This document shows positions 36,325 to 45,557 of a DNA stretch of 64,000 nucleotides, in pieces. The DNA is taken from assembly GCA_966211965.1 (NCBI GenBank), contig CBIHON010000008.1, forward strand, positions 62,001 to 126,000, read 5' to 3'. The notes beneath the pieces are model-generated. The model saw only the letters and a program-made list of their open reading frames with translations. It had not been told where the DNA came from and did not search any database. Numbering within the stretch: the stretch's first letter is position 1; each line of letters begins with the position of its first letter. Source of the DNA: CBIHON01 sp966211965. Lineage in GTDB: Bacteria > Pseudomonadota > Gammaproteobacteria > Burkholderiales > Burkholderiaceae_D. The position numbers and the translations under genes were made by a program.

Positions 36325-37521
36325 TCATAACATGGTGGCTAATGCACACTGCCGATAATGCGTCGCAGCCTGCTCCGGCTGGTTCAGAGCTTCGTGCAAT
36401 TGCGCCAGTTTCAGGTGGGCTTCGCGCACCGTGTGCGACTCTGTGGCGTCGGACAAGGCCTGCTCCAGGTGACGTTGCGCCTTGCCCCAGAGTTTCTGCC
36501 GGAGGCAAAGCGTACCAAGCGTGAGAGCCAACTCGGGATCGGTCGGCATTTTTTGAGACCACTCTTCGCAGCGCTCGATCTGGGCCAGCAATTCAGCAGA
36601 ACCTTCGGCCGAGGCGGACTCACGATAGGCGCGAACCAGGCGTTCGTCCCATTCCACCGCCAGGGCTTTTTCCACCACTGCGCTGGCGTCGGCATGCAGG
36701 CCCCGCGCATTGAAGGCATTGGCCGCACGAGTGGCGACATAAGCCTGGACCCGGTCTTCGGGCGGAATCGACGCCCACATCAAGCGGATCGATTCTGCGT
36801 CATGGCTGCGATTGGACAACAGATCTTCGTAAGCCATCTCGCGCAGGCGGCGCGACAAGGCCGGATGCAGCGCATTGCGCTTGTCCAGCAGACGCACCAG
36901 GCGCAGCACCTCCGGCCAGTTCATTGCGCGCTGGTTGGCTTTCAATGCCAGGCGCAAGGCATGGATATGACGCGTGCCGCTGGCGTTCAATTCGGTCACC
37001 GCTTCCAATGCCAGCTCGGGGCGATGCTCGTCGATCTGCAATTCGATGGTGGTCATCAGGCGCGCGGTCTTGAGCGCCTGGTCATCCTTGATGCGCGACA
37101 ACCAGACGTCCCGGCGTTCCGACTGGCGCATGCGATGGGCGGCGCGTGCACCGATCAAGGCCGAGAGGCCGGCGTTGTCCGGGCATTCGGCGGCTCGCCG
37201 GGCAGCTTTCTCCGCATGGCCGAAGCGGCCTTCGAACAATGCCTTGAGTGCATCGCGCAAGGCCCGGTTGCCTTCACGCTCGCGCTTTTCGCGGCGGTAG
37301 GCGGCGACCCGGCCCGGCATTTCCCGCGTGCCGCGTATCGCATTGAGGATTACGGTCAGCAGGAAAAACAAGGCGAGCGCCAGCAGCAGGAAAAGATTCA
37401 GCGAAAGATCGACGCGATAAGGCGGATAAAAGAAGACGACATTGCCGGGATTGAAGCGCGCCACCACGGCCAGACCGGTGGCGATGCCGAATAGCGTCAA
37501 CAGCCAGAGGAAGATGCGCAT
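36325..37521 (-). CDS. hemY: HemY, heme-biosynthesis-associated TPR protein
   Basis: Inner-membrane protein of 398 residues with two N-terminal helices (IFLWLLTLFGIATGLAVVARF and LNLFLLLALALFFLLTVILNAI) and a cytosolic or periplasmic TPR-like helical domain. It matches the proteobacterial HemY family (not protoporphyrinogen oxidase). The C-terminal part carries TPR repeats (DPELALTLGTLCLRQKLWGKAQRHLEQAL). The gene is last of hemC-hemD-hemX-hemY. A 104-base inverted-repeat element occupies the gap before it. Confidence 0.9.
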   Translation of the reverse strand: MRIFLWLLTLFGIATGLAVVARFNPGNVVFFYPPYRVDLSLNLFLLLALALFFLLTVILNAIRGTREMPGRVAAYRREKREREGNRALRDALKALFEGRFGHAEKAARRAAECPDNAGLSALIGARAAHRMRQSERRDVWLSRIKDDQALKTARLMTTIELQIDEHRPELALEAVTELNASGTRHIHALRLALKANQRAMNWPEVLRLVRLLDKRNALHPALSRRLREMAYEDLLSNRSHDAESIRLMWASIPPEDRVQAYVATRAANAFNARGLHADASAVVEKALAVEWDERLVRAYRESASAEGSAELLAQIERCEEWSQKMPTDPELALTLGTLCLRQKLWGKAQRHLEQALSDATESHTVREAHLKLAQLHEALNQPEQAATHYRQCALATML

Positions 37522-37525
37522 ATCC

Positions 37526-37633
37526 TAGAAACCGCAGTTGAACGCGCCCGAACAGGGCGGAATGCATCGAAGTCGCGAAGTACGGTAGGACATGGCTTTG
37601 TAAAGAATCATGAGCGGTCAACTGCAGTTTCTA
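37526..37633. mobile_element. MITE-like element B between hemX and hemY
   Basis: About 104 bases bounded by CTAG at 37525-37528 and 37631-37634, with TA at both ends. Terminal repeats GAAACCGCAGTTGAACGC and (other strand) GAAACTGCAGTTGACCGC match over about 20 bases with two mismatches. It starts two bases after the hemX stop and ends a few bases before the hemY start, so it makes up essentially the whole intergenic region and lies inside the hem operon. No coding capacity. Confidence 0.75.
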
Positions 37634-37636
37634 GGA

Positions 37637-38788
37637 TTAAGGCTTCGCTTTGTAATTGCGCACGGCGTTCAAACTGTCGGCCAGTGTCGGCATCTCGATC
37701 GACAGGTTGCTGGCCTGGACCTGCTTCAGCAAGGCCTGGGTAGTCTGGGTTTGCTTGGCCCGGGTGTCGAAATATTTGATGATGGCATCCTGGGCGGCAA
37801 TCATGTCGCTGCGAAATGCGGATTCATTGCGCGACAGCAGGGCCAGGCGCGCATTGAGCAGGCGCAGTTTCAGGTTTTCGCGCGCGTAGTAGGCCTGGGT
37901 CGGCGACAGCAGCAGCGCATCGGGAATGTCAACACTGCGCACGCGGATCAATTGCCTGACTTCGTTCCACATTTCATTGCTGACGCTTTGGAATTTGTCT
38001 TCCAGCGTACCGAGCCATTCGCCGATGGCGCTGGTTTTGGCGGGGGTCTTGGAAGCCGCGGCCTTGGGATCGATGCGGCGCGCATTCTTGGGCTGGGTGG
38101 CCGGCAGCGTCGGCTTTTCATCGGCCAGCAAGGGCATGCCGTCGATCTGGCCGATGATGCTGTCCAGGCGCAAGGCGATGCCGGTGACGTCGACGCTGGG
38201 CAAGGACTTCAGCTTCTCCATGTCGCGCGCAAGCGCACGCCGGATGGTGATGAATTGCGGCTTGTCCGAGCGCGACAAACGGCTATCGGCGTTTTGCAAG
38301 GCAATCAATGCGCCCTGCACGTTGCCGGCAAGCTGCAATTGCTGACTGGCGGTCGACAAAACCTGTTCGATCTCTGCCAGCGCCCAGTCATCGCGGTTTT
38401 TCGACAGATCCTGATAAAGTTGTTCCAGCGCCAGTTGCTGGTTCTGCGCTTCAGCTTGCTTGCCTTCCAGGATATTGACCTTGGCCTGCAACTCCTTCAT
38501 GCCGTCCTGGGTCGATTTCACCAGCACCCTGGTTTCGGTATTGGTAGCATCGCCGCTCTGCAATCGGCGCGCCGTCTCGGTACGCAAACTGCTGAGTTCG
38601 GATTGCGCGCTCCACCACATCACTGCCAGCAGCAGGGCCAGCACGCCCAGCGCGGCATAGGTCAACCGTTGCGCCGGCGCGAGGGAGTGCGTCGAGCCTT
38701 GCGGCGCTGCGGGGGCAGCGGTTTCCGCGGCGGCGGAAGCGGGACTCGATGGGGAATTGAGTTCAGGAGAAGGCGGTAATTCGTTCAT
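37637..38788 (-). CDS. hemX: HemX, uroporphyrinogen-III C-methyltransferase-like membrane protein
   Basis: Membrane-anchored protein of 383 residues: Pro/Ala-rich N-terminus, one helix (TYAALGVLALLLAVMWW), then a long coiled-coil region (KSTQDGMKELQAKVNILEGKQAEAQNQQLALEQLYQDL) and the HemX domain (WALAEIEQVLSTASQQLQLAGNVQGALIALQNADSRLS). Despite the old name, methyltransferase activity is not established; it probably scaffolds heme enzymes. It lies two bases after hemD. Confidence 0.88.
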   Translation of the reverse strand: MNELPPSPELNSPSSPASAAAETAAPAAPQGSTHSLAPAQRLTYAALGVLALLLAVMWWSAQSELSSLRTETARRLQSGDATNTETRVLVKSTQDGMKELQAKVNILEGKQAEAQNQQLALEQLYQDLSKNRDDWALAEIEQVLSTASQQLQLAGNVQGALIALQNADSRLSRSDKPQFITIRRALARDMEKLKSLPSVDVTGIALRLDSIIGQIDGMPLLADEKPTLPATQPKNARRIDPKAAASKTPAKTSAIGEWLGTLEDKFQSVSNEMWNEVRQLIRVRSVDIPDALLLSPTQAYYARENLKLRLLNARLALLSRNESAFRSDMIAAQDAIIKYFDTRAKQTQTTQALLKQVQASNLSIEMPTLADSLNAVRNYKAKP

Positions 38789-38790
38789 GG

Positions 38791-39567
38791 TCAGGATTGT
38801 AACGCGGCAAGCAGGCGTTCGTCGCCTGATCCGGTAAGGGTAACCGCCGTAAAACCGAGCATCTGCGCAGTTTCGGCAATACGGGCATGAGGCACGATGA
38901 TTCGTTGTTGTTGCATTTTTGCAACGCCGGCTGCACCCGCGATATGTTTGACCATCTGCATCAAGATCCGCAGCGCCTCGGAACTCGTCACCAGCCAGTC
39001 GCTACCGGTCTCCAGCAAACGCAGCAATTGCGCGCGCCGCGCCTCGTCCAGAAGCGGCGCTTCGCGCCGGTATGCCGCTACTTGGACCACCCTGATGCCG
39101 GCCGCGCGCAATTCGTCGCCCAGCAATTCGCGTCCGGTTTGGCCGCGTACGATCAATACGTTCTTGCCCCTTAAAGTATCCAAATCCAAGGCTTGCAGCA
39201 GCGTATGCGAATCGCTGCGCTCCGGGTCCAGCGGGCTGATAATGCGCGCGTTGAGGGGCGTCACGCCGTGCCGCGCCAGGGCACTGCGGCTGCCTTCGCC
39301 CATCACCGCGATCGCGACCATGCGCGGCCAGGTCGGCTGGAGAGCGAACACCGCATCGATCGCATTCGGGCTGACGAAGGCGACCATCGCGAAGCTGCTC
39401 AGGTTCTTGAGCACGGCTTGCAGCGGTTTCGTATCGGCCAGCGGATGAATTTCCAGCAAGGGAAATACCACTGCCGTGCGGCCAATCCCGGCCACGCGTT
39501 GTGCCAGTAGATCGGCCTGGCCGAGCGGCCGCGTAATGACGACGGGCTTGGCGCCTGGATTACTCAT
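38791..39567 (-). CDS. hemD: Uroporphyrinogen-III synthase
   Basis: Closes hydroxymethylbilane to uroporphyrinogen III with D-ring inversion; 258 residues. It begins VVITRPLGQADLLAQRVAG and shows VAFVSPNAIDAVFAL, VLIVRGQTGRELLGDELRAAGIRVVQVAAYRRE and TSSEALRILMQM. The start is ATG 39567, which overlaps the end of hemC by eight bases; an upstream extension of the open frame runs antiparallel within hemC and is not real. The sequence family is divergent, as usual for HemD. Confidence 0.92.
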   Translation of the reverse strand: MSNPGAKPVVITRPLGQADLLAQRVAGIGRTAVVFPLLEIHPLADTKPLQAVLKNLSSFAMVAFVSPNAIDAVFALQPTWPRMVAIAVMGEGSRSALARHGVTPLNARIISPLDPERSDSHTLLQALDLDTLRGKNVLIVRGQTGRELLGDELRAAGIRVVQVAAYRREAPLLDEARRAQLLRLLETGSDWLVTSSEALRILMQMVKHIAGAAGVAKMQQQRIIVPHARIAETAQMLGFTAVTLTGSGDERLLAALQS

Positions 39568-40525
39568 TCGCCTTCGGGTCCGTTGCAGCTTCCGTCCTGC
39601 ATGCGGCCAGGATCGACTCCGCATCCTGGGCTTGCAAGGCGGCGCCGATCTGCCGCGCCAGGTCGAGCGGCGCATCGGCCGGTCCCGAGGCTTCAGCGCT
39701 GGCAACACGCGCGCCGTCAGGAGTGGCGACCATGGCGCGCAAACGCATCTGCGCACCGTCGACCGTCGCAAATGCCGCCAGCGGAATCTGGCAACTGCCG
39801 CCGAAGATCTTGGAAACCGCGCGCTCCGCACTCACCGCAAGCGCACTGGCCTGGTGATTCAGCGGCGCCAGCAAGGTTTGCAGGTCGGCGCGATCGGAGC
39901 GTATTTCGATGGCCATGGCACCCTGCCCCGGCGCCGGCAAGCTTTGTTCCGGTTCGATCAAGGCGCGGATGCGTTGCGGCAGGCCGAGACGCTTCAGTCC
40001 GGCCGCCGCCAGAATGATTGCCGCATATTCGCCGCGGTCGAGTTTGCCGAGACGGGTATCGAGATTGCCGCGCAAGGGCCGGATCACCAAGTGCGGATAA
40101 CGCGCCGCGATCAGGGCTTGGCGCCGCAGACTGCTGGTGCCGACCACTGCTCCGGGGGGCAAATCGGCCAGCGCGGCATAATCGTTGGAAACGAAGGCGT
40201 CGCGCGGATCTTCGCGCTCCAGCACGGCGGCCAAGGCGAAGCCATCGGGCAAATCCATCGGCACGTCTTTCAGCGAATGGACCGCCAAGTCGGCATGGCC
40301 TTGCGCCATCGCGACTTCCAACTCCTTCACGAACAAGCCCTTGCCGCCGACCTTGGAAAGCGCGCGATCGAGGATTTGATCGCCGCGTGTGGTCATGCCG
40401 AGGATTTCCATGTTGCAGCGCGGATATAATGCCGATAACTTTTCACGAACATGCTCCGCCTGCCACATGGCAAGGCGGCTTTCACGCGAGGCGATGACTA
40501 ACTTTGGGGGAGAAGATACTTTCAA
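39560..40525 (-). CDS. hemC: Porphobilinogen deaminase
   Basis: Joins four porphobilinogens to hydroxymethylbilane; 321 residues. It contains IASRESRLAMWQAEHV, SKVGGKGLFVKELE, HSLKDVPMDLPDGF, VGTSSLRRQAL and the dipyrromethane-binding cysteine in FGGSCQIPLAAFA. First gene of hemCDXY, divergent from ppc across about 148 bases. The hemC-hemD overlap suggests coupled translation. Confidence 0.96.
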   Translation of the reverse strand: MKVSSPPKLVIASRESRLAMWQAEHVREKLSALYPRCNMEILGMTTRGDQILDRALSKVGGKGLFVKELEVAMAQGHADLAVHSLKDVPMDLPDGFALAAVLEREDPRDAFVSNDYAALADLPPGAVVGTSSLRRQALIAARYPHLVIRPLRGNLDTRLGKLDRGEYAAIILAAAGLKRLGLPQRIRALIEPEQSLPAPGQGAMAIEIRSDRADLQTLLAPLNHQASALAVSAERAVSKIFGGSCQIPLAAFATVDGAQMRLRAMVATPDGARVASAEASGPADAPLDLARQIGAALQAQDAESILAACRTEAATDPKANE

Positions 40526-40673
40526 GACGGACTCTTTCAGTTTTCGTCGATGCCGACCGCACCGACTCTGGCGATGTGTAAAATTTTATCACGCACCTTT
40601 TTACGCACTCGGGTCAGACACCGCTCCGCCCTTCCCCTTCTTTCTCTTAAAAAGCTGACCACATTCATCAACC

Positions 40674-43511
40674 ATGGCAAAACAATCCAGCAGCCCGGCC
40701 CGCGCCAGCAAACCCGCAGTCGATAAAGACGCCCCCTTGAAAGAAGACATCCGCCTGCTGGGTCGTCTGCTTGGCGAAGTCCTGCGCGAACAGGAAGGCG
40801 ACGCCGTATTCGAGGTGGTCGAAACGATCCGCCAGACCGCTGTGCGTTTTCGCCGCGAATCGGATGCCCAGGCCGGCACGGAGCTCAACAAGCTTCTGAA
40901 AAAATTGACGCGCGACCAGACCATTTCCGTGGTGCGCGCCTTCTCGTATTTTTCGCACCTGGCCAATATCGCCGAAGATCAGCACCACAACCGCCGCCGC
41001 CGCGCGCATCTGCTGGCCGGCTCGGCGCCGCAGCAAGGCAGCGTTGCGTTTGCCTTGTCCAAGCTGGATGACGCCGGCGTCTCCAGCGCGACCATCAAGA
41101 CCTTCTTCAAGGATGCGCTGATTTCACCGGTGCTGACCGCGCATCCGACCGAGGTGCAGCGCAAGAGCATCCTCGATGCCGAACATGAAATCGCGCGCCT
41201 GCTGGCCGAACGCGACCGCCAGTTGACACCCAAGGAAGCCGGCGCCAACACCGAACTGCTGCGGGCCCGCGTTGCGACGCTGTGGCAAACCCGCATGCTG
41301 CGCTATTCCAAGCTCACCGTGGCCGATGAAATCGAGAATGCGCTGTCCTACTATCGCATCACCTTCCTGCGCGAAGTGCCGGCCCTGTACGATGACGTCG
41401 AAACCGAAATCGCAACCCAGTTCCCATCCAGGAGCGGTCAGCACGGCGACCGGACTGCCTTGCCGCCCTACCTGCAAATGGGCAGCTGGATCGGCGGCGA
41501 CCGCGACGGCAATCCCAACGTCAACGCCGGCACCATGCAGCATGCGCTCAAGCGCCAATCAGCCACGATCATCGATTTCTACCTGGACGAAACGCATGCG
41601 CTGGGCGGCGAATTGTCGATCTCGACCCGGCTGGTCAGTGTCAGCGCGGAACTCCAAACCCTGGCGAATGCCTCGCCCGATATCTCCCCTCATCGTATGG
41701 ATGAGCCCTACCGGCGCGCGCTGGTCGGCATTTATGCCCGCCTGGCGGCGACGGCCCGTGCGCTTGGCGCAGCCAATATCCTGCGCCAGGAGGTTGCGCC
41801 GGCGGCGCCCTATTCCAAGGCCGAAGAGTTTTCGCACGATCTGCAGACGCTGGAAGATTCGCTGAGAATGCATCATGGCGCCGTACTGATCAAACCGCGC
41901 CTGTCGAGCCTGAAACGCGCGGCCGACATCTTCGGCTTTCACCTGGCCACGCTCGACATGCGGCAAAGCTCGGACGTGCATGAGCGGGTGTTGTCCGAAT
42001 TGTTTGCCGCTGCCAAGGTGCAGCAGGATTATGGTGCGCTGAGCGAAGACGGCAAGGTCGCGCTGCTGCTAGCCGAACTGGGACAGCCGCGGCTGCTGTA
42101 CTCCCCTTTCCTCCCTTATTCCGACGAAACCAATTCCGAACTGGGCGTGCTGCGCGCCGCGCGCGAGATCCGCCGCCGCTACGGTGCGCGGGCGATCCGC
42201 AACTACATCATTTCGCATACCGAAACCGTCTCCGATCTGCTCGAAGTGCTGGTCTTGCAAAAGGAAACCGGCTTGCTGCACAGCGTCGAGCCGGAACTGG
42301 AATTGATGGTGATTCCTCTGTTCGAGACCATCCCCGACCTGCGTTGCGCGGCCGACATCATGGAGCGCTGGATGGCGCTGCCCCAGGTCCGCCGCCTGAT
42401 CGCCAAGCAAGGCGATCTGCAGGAAGTGATGCTGGGCTATTCCGACTCCAACAAGGATGGCGGCTTCCTCACCTCGAATTGGGAACTGTACAAGGCTGAA
42501 ACCAGGCTGGTCGGCGTTTTCGATCGCGCCGGCGTCAAGCTGCGCCTGTTCCACGGCCGCGGCGGCACCGTCGGGCGCGGCGGCGGACCGAGCTACGAAG
42601 CGATCCTGGCGCAGCCGCCGGGCACCGTCAACGGCCAGATCCGCCTGACCGAGCAAGGCGAAATCATTGCCTCGAAATTCTCCAATCCGGAGATCGGCCG
42701 GCGCAATCTCGAACTGCTGGTTGCCGCCACCCTGGAAGCGAGCCTGATGCCCCAGGCCGACGATGCCAAGCGCGCAAAAAGGCTGGCTGAATTCGAACGC
42801 GTGATGGAAGAATTGTCGGAGCGCGCATACCAGGCGTACCGCAACCTGGTGTACGAAACACCGGGCTTCACCGATTATTTTTTCTCGGCCACGCCGATTG
42901 CGGAAATCGCCGAACTCAACATCGGCTCGCGTCCGGCTTCGCGCAAATCGACCCGTCGCATCGAAGACCTGCGCGCGATTCCCTGGGGTTTTTCCTGGGG
43001 GCAGTGCCGTTTGCTGCTGCCGGGCTGGTACGGGTTTGGCAGCGCGGTGTCGTCCTGGCTGCAGGAAGGCGACCACGCCGCCAGGAGCAGGAATGCCGCT
43101 ACTCTGCGCGCCATGTTCCGCGAATGGCCGTTCTTCGCAACGCTCTTGTCCAACATGGACATGGTGCTGTCGAAAGCCGATCTGGCAGTCGCGTCGCGCT
43201 ACGCCGAGCTGGTCACCGACAGGAAGCTGCGCAACAGCATTTTCAAGCGCATCGTCAGCGAGTACGAACGCACTATCAGTTGCTTCGCTGCGATTACCGG
43301 CGCCAAGGAGCGCCTGAGCGGCAATCCGTTGCTGGCGCGCTCGATCAAGAATCGCTTTGCCTACCTTGATCCGCTCAACCATTTGCAGGTGGAGCTGATC
43401 AAGCGGCACCGCGCCGCCACTGCGGCCGGCAGCAGGCTCGATGAGCGGGTGAAACTGGGAATTCATTTATCGATCAACGGGATCGCAGCGGGCTTGCGCA
43501 ATACGGGTTGA
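40674..43511 (+). CDS. ppc: Phosphoenolpyruvate carboxylase
   Basis: Anaplerotic enzyme making oxaloacetate from PEP and bicarbonate; 945 residues. It shows LTAHPTEVQRKSI with the catalytic His, LYLQMGSWIGGDRDGNPNV-type segment, HGRGGTVGRGGGPSYEAI, GYSDSNKDGGFLTSNWELYKA and the C-terminal LSINGIAAGLRNTG. Divergent from hemC, a common order in Burkholderiales. A dioxygenase gene starts only four bases after its stop. Confidence 0.97.
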   Translation: MAKQSSSPARASKPAVDKDAPLKEDIRLLGRLLGEVLREQEGDAVFEVVETIRQTAVRFRRESDAQAGTELNKLLKKLTRDQTISVVRAFSYFSHLANIAEDQHHNRRRRAHLLAGSAPQQGSVAFALSKLDDAGVSSATIKTFFKDALISPVLTAHPTEVQRKSILDAEHEIARLLAERDRQLTPKEAGANTELLRARVATLWQTRMLRYSKLTVADEIENALSYYRITFLREVPALYDDVETEIATQFPSRSGQHGDRTALPPYLQMGSWIGGDRDGNPNVNAGTMQHALKRQSATIIDFYLDETHALGGELSISTRLVSVSAELQTLANASPDISPHRMDEPYRRALVGIYARLAATARALGAANILRQEVAPAAPYSKAEEFSHDLQTLEDSLRMHHGAVLIKPRLSSLKRAADIFGFHLATLDMRQSSDVHERVLSELFAAAKVQQDYGALSEDGKVALLLAELGQPRLLYSPFLPYSDETNSELGVLRAAREIRRRYGARAIRNYIISHTETVSDLLEVLVLQKETGLLHSVEPELELMVIPLFETIPDLRCAADIMERWMALPQVRRLIAKQGDLQEVMLGYSDSNKDGGFLTSNWELYKAETRLVGVFDRAGVKLRLFHGRGGTVGRGGGPSYEAILAQPPGTVNGQIRLTEQGEIIASKFSNPEIGRRNLELLVAATLEASLMPQADDAKRAKRLAEFERVMEELSERAYQAYRNLVYETPGFTDYFFSATPIAEIAELNIGSRPASRKSTRRIEDLRAIPWGFSWGQCRLLLPGWYGFGSAVSSWLQEGDHAARSRNAATLRAMFREWPFFATLLSNMDMVLSKADLAVASRYAELVTDRKLRNSIFKRIVSEYERTISCFAAITGAKERLSGNPLLARSIKNRFAYLDPLNHLQVELIKRHRAATAAGSRLDERVKLGIHLSINGIAAGLRNTG

Positions 43512-43515
43512 TGTA

Positions 43516-44241
43516 ATGGAATGCAATGACAAGCAGCCAGGTGGATGCGGATTCGGCATGGCAGCAAGCGTGGATTTCGAAAACGCCGGTTTTGAGGTAA
43601 TACCGGAATTTATCTCGCCCAGCGAGGTAAGAGCCCTGCTGGAAGGACTGCGCGCATGCCGCCTAGAAGCACTGTGCGGCGGCATCCGCCATATCGACCA
43701 TCTCCTTCCTGCCGTCGCGGCGCTGGCTCGCGCACCGCGAGTCTTGTCGGCAGCGGCGCGCCGTTTGAGCGGCCCGCCCCGATTGGTCAGGACGATCTAT
43801 TTTGAAAAATCACCGGCCAATAACTGGCTGGTCACTTGGCATCAGGACCGAACTATCGCGGTATCGGAACGATTCGAGGCTGAGGGCTGGGGACCGTGGT
43901 CGCGTAAGGATGAGGTATGGCATGTACAGCCGCCCCTGAAGGTGCTGGAAGCCATGATCACGGTGCGCGTGCATCTCGATGCCGCCCACAAGGAAAACGG
44001 CTGCCTCAAGCTGGTGCCAGGCTCGCACAACGCCGGCTTGCTGCCCACCGCAAAAGTGCATGAGTATGTAGAAGAAAAAGCAGTGACCTATGCCGAAGTA
44101 CCGGCCGGCGGCGCGCTACTGATGCGTCCTCACCTGCTGCATGCCTCGGAAAAAGCCTTATCGCCGCGACCGCGCCGGGTATTGCATTTTGAATATTCGA
44201 GCTATGTGCTACCGGACGGGATAACGTGGATTGCAGAATAA
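43516..44241 (+). CDS. Phytanoyl-CoA dioxygenase (PhyH) family protein
   Basis: Fe(II)/2-oxoglutarate-dependent oxygenase-like protein of 241 residues (227 if the start is ATG 43558). The facial triad is visible: HxD in WLVTWHQDRT near residue 110, and the distal His in LLMRPHLLHAS; the 2-oxoglutarate Arg is likely in RPRRVLHFEYS. KENGCLKLVPGSH is typical of PhyH. The substrate is unknown. The gene begins four bases after ppc and ends in a strong terminator, so both are probably on one transcript. Confidence 0.87.
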   Translation: MECNDKQPGGCGFGMAASVDFENAGFEVIPEFISPSEVRALLEGLRACRLEALCGGIRHIDHLLPAVAALARAPRVLSAAARRLSGPPRLVRTIYFEKSPANNWLVTWHQDRTIAVSERFEAEGWGPWSRKDEVWHVQPPLKVLEAMITVRVHLDAAHKENGCLKLVPGSHNAGLLPTAKVHEYVEEKAVTYAEVPAGGALLMRPHLLHASEKALSPRPRRVLHFEYSSYVLPDGITWIAE

Positions 44242-44273
44242 AAAAATGGCGAACCGAAGTTCGCCATTTTTTT
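44240..44273. terminator. Bidirectional rho-independent terminator
   Basis: AAAAAAATGGCGAAC and GTTCGCCATTTTTTT form a perfect 15-base stem with a CGAA loop. It lies between the convergent PhyH and PBP7-type genes and can work in both directions. Confidence 0.93.
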
Positions 44274-44287
44274 ATCCATCGTGCCGC

Positions 44288-45382
44288 TCAGCTTTGCCGC
44301 GGCACCACCGCGTGCGCTGACGACTTCATCGATTCCACCCATTTGCGAATCCGGCTGGCATCGGCCAGGCGCGAAAACTTGCCTTTCGAATCCAGGAATA
44401 CCATCACGATCGAACGGCCTTCGATCTTCGCCTGCATCACCAGGCAGCGTCCCGCTTCGGAAATATAGCCGGTCTTTTGCAGACCGATTTCCCAGTCCGG
44501 GCTCATCACCAGACGGTTCGAATTCGCGTACTGCACAGCCCGTCCGCTGGCCTCCACCACATACTTGGGGTCGGTCGAATACTGGCACAGGATCGGATGC
44601 TGCTGCGCCGCCATCACCAGCTTGACCAGATCGCGCGCGCTGGCGACGTTATGGCTGGACAGCCCGGAAGAATCAACGTAATGGGTGTCGTTCATGCCGA
44701 GCGCCTTCGCCTTTGCATTCATCGCCGCCACAAAGGCCGGCAGGCCGCCCGGATAGTTGCGGCCGAGCGCGGAGGCCGCGCGATTCTCGGAGCTCATCAA
44801 CGCGATATGCAGCATGTTGCTGCGGCTCATTTTCTCGCCGACACGCAAGCGCGAACTGCTGTTTTTCTCCCGGTCGATATCATCGGTCGTCACTTCGAGT
44901 ATCTCTTCCATGTCCTGCTTTGCCTCGACCACGATCAAGCCGGTCATCAATTTGGTGATTGATGCGATCGGCAGGGCGACGTTCGAATTTTTATCGAACA
45001 GGACTTCGGAATTGGTTTGATCGACCACCAGCGCGACATTGGACTTCAGATCCAGTGAATCGCGCGTCAGGTTCAGGCCGGCCAGGTCGCCCACGCTCAG
45101 CACCGGCGGCACGGCCGGTACCGCGGGGGCAAAGGCGACGCGCTGATAAATCACCTTGCGCCGGCCGTGGACATAGGAGACACGCTTGACCAATCGTTCA
45201 CGCGAGTCGAGCGAGGCACGCACCCGCGCGGTGCGCCGACTATGTCGCTTGGCGACATTGGATTTTTTTGCGCTGTGCCGGACCGGAGAAGCGCCGGCCG
45301 ACGACGATTCAGCAAATGCTGTGGGAATAGCTAACAAGACGAACAACAATGAAAACAGAATTGCCAGCGCGGATTTGAACAT
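44288..45382 (-). CDS. pbpG: D-alanyl-D-alanine endopeptidase (PBP7-like)
   Basis: Periplasmic serine peptidase of the S11 family, 364 residues. A signal peptide (LAILFSLLFVLLAIPTAFA) precedes a basic linker. The catalytic motifs are SxxK in PIASITKLMTG, SxN in ALMSSENRAASALGR and KTG in LQKTGYISEAG. The short C-terminus, without the PBP5 domain, fits PBP7/8-type endopeptidases rather than carboxypeptidase PBP5. No neighbour shares the pathway. Confidence 0.9.
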   Translation of the reverse strand: MFKSALAILFSLLFVLLAIPTAFAESSSAGASPVRHSAKKSNVAKRHSRRTARVRASLDSRERLVKRVSYVHGRRKVIYQRVAFAPAVPAVPPVLSVGDLAGLNLTRDSLDLKSNVALVVDQTNSEVLFDKNSNVALPIASITKLMTGLIVVEAKQDMEEILEVTTDDIDREKNSSSRLRVGEKMSRSNMLHIALMSSENRAASALGRNYPGGLPAFVAAMNAKAKALGMNDTHYVDSSGLSSHNVASARDLVKLVMAAQQHPILCQYSTDPKYVVEASGRAVQYANSNRLVMSPDWEIGLQKTGYISEAGRCLVMQAKIEGRSIVMVFLDSKGKFSRLADASRIRKWVESMKSSAHAVVPRQS

Positions 45383-45470
45383 CGGCGACTCCTGCAGGAT
45401 ACTTGGGGATGAGTATTGCAGTGTAGCAAAACCGTAATAATCCGCAAGAGAATTAGATAGTTAGCGCGCT

Positions 45471-45500
45471 TCCCTCAACAACTTTATAAAGAAAGTTGAG
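45471..45500. terminator. Hairpin after the LysR gene
   Basis: CCTCAAC and GTTGAGG flank an A/T-rich loop that can pair further (AACTTT with AAAGTT). It lies 3' of the LysR gene on the minus strand and upstream of pbpG. The lack of a T run makes terminator function uncertain. Confidence 0.4.
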
Positions 45501-45557
45501 GAAATGAAATTATTTACACTCAGAAATATTTGCGCATGAATGCCTCCAGCCGAAAAT

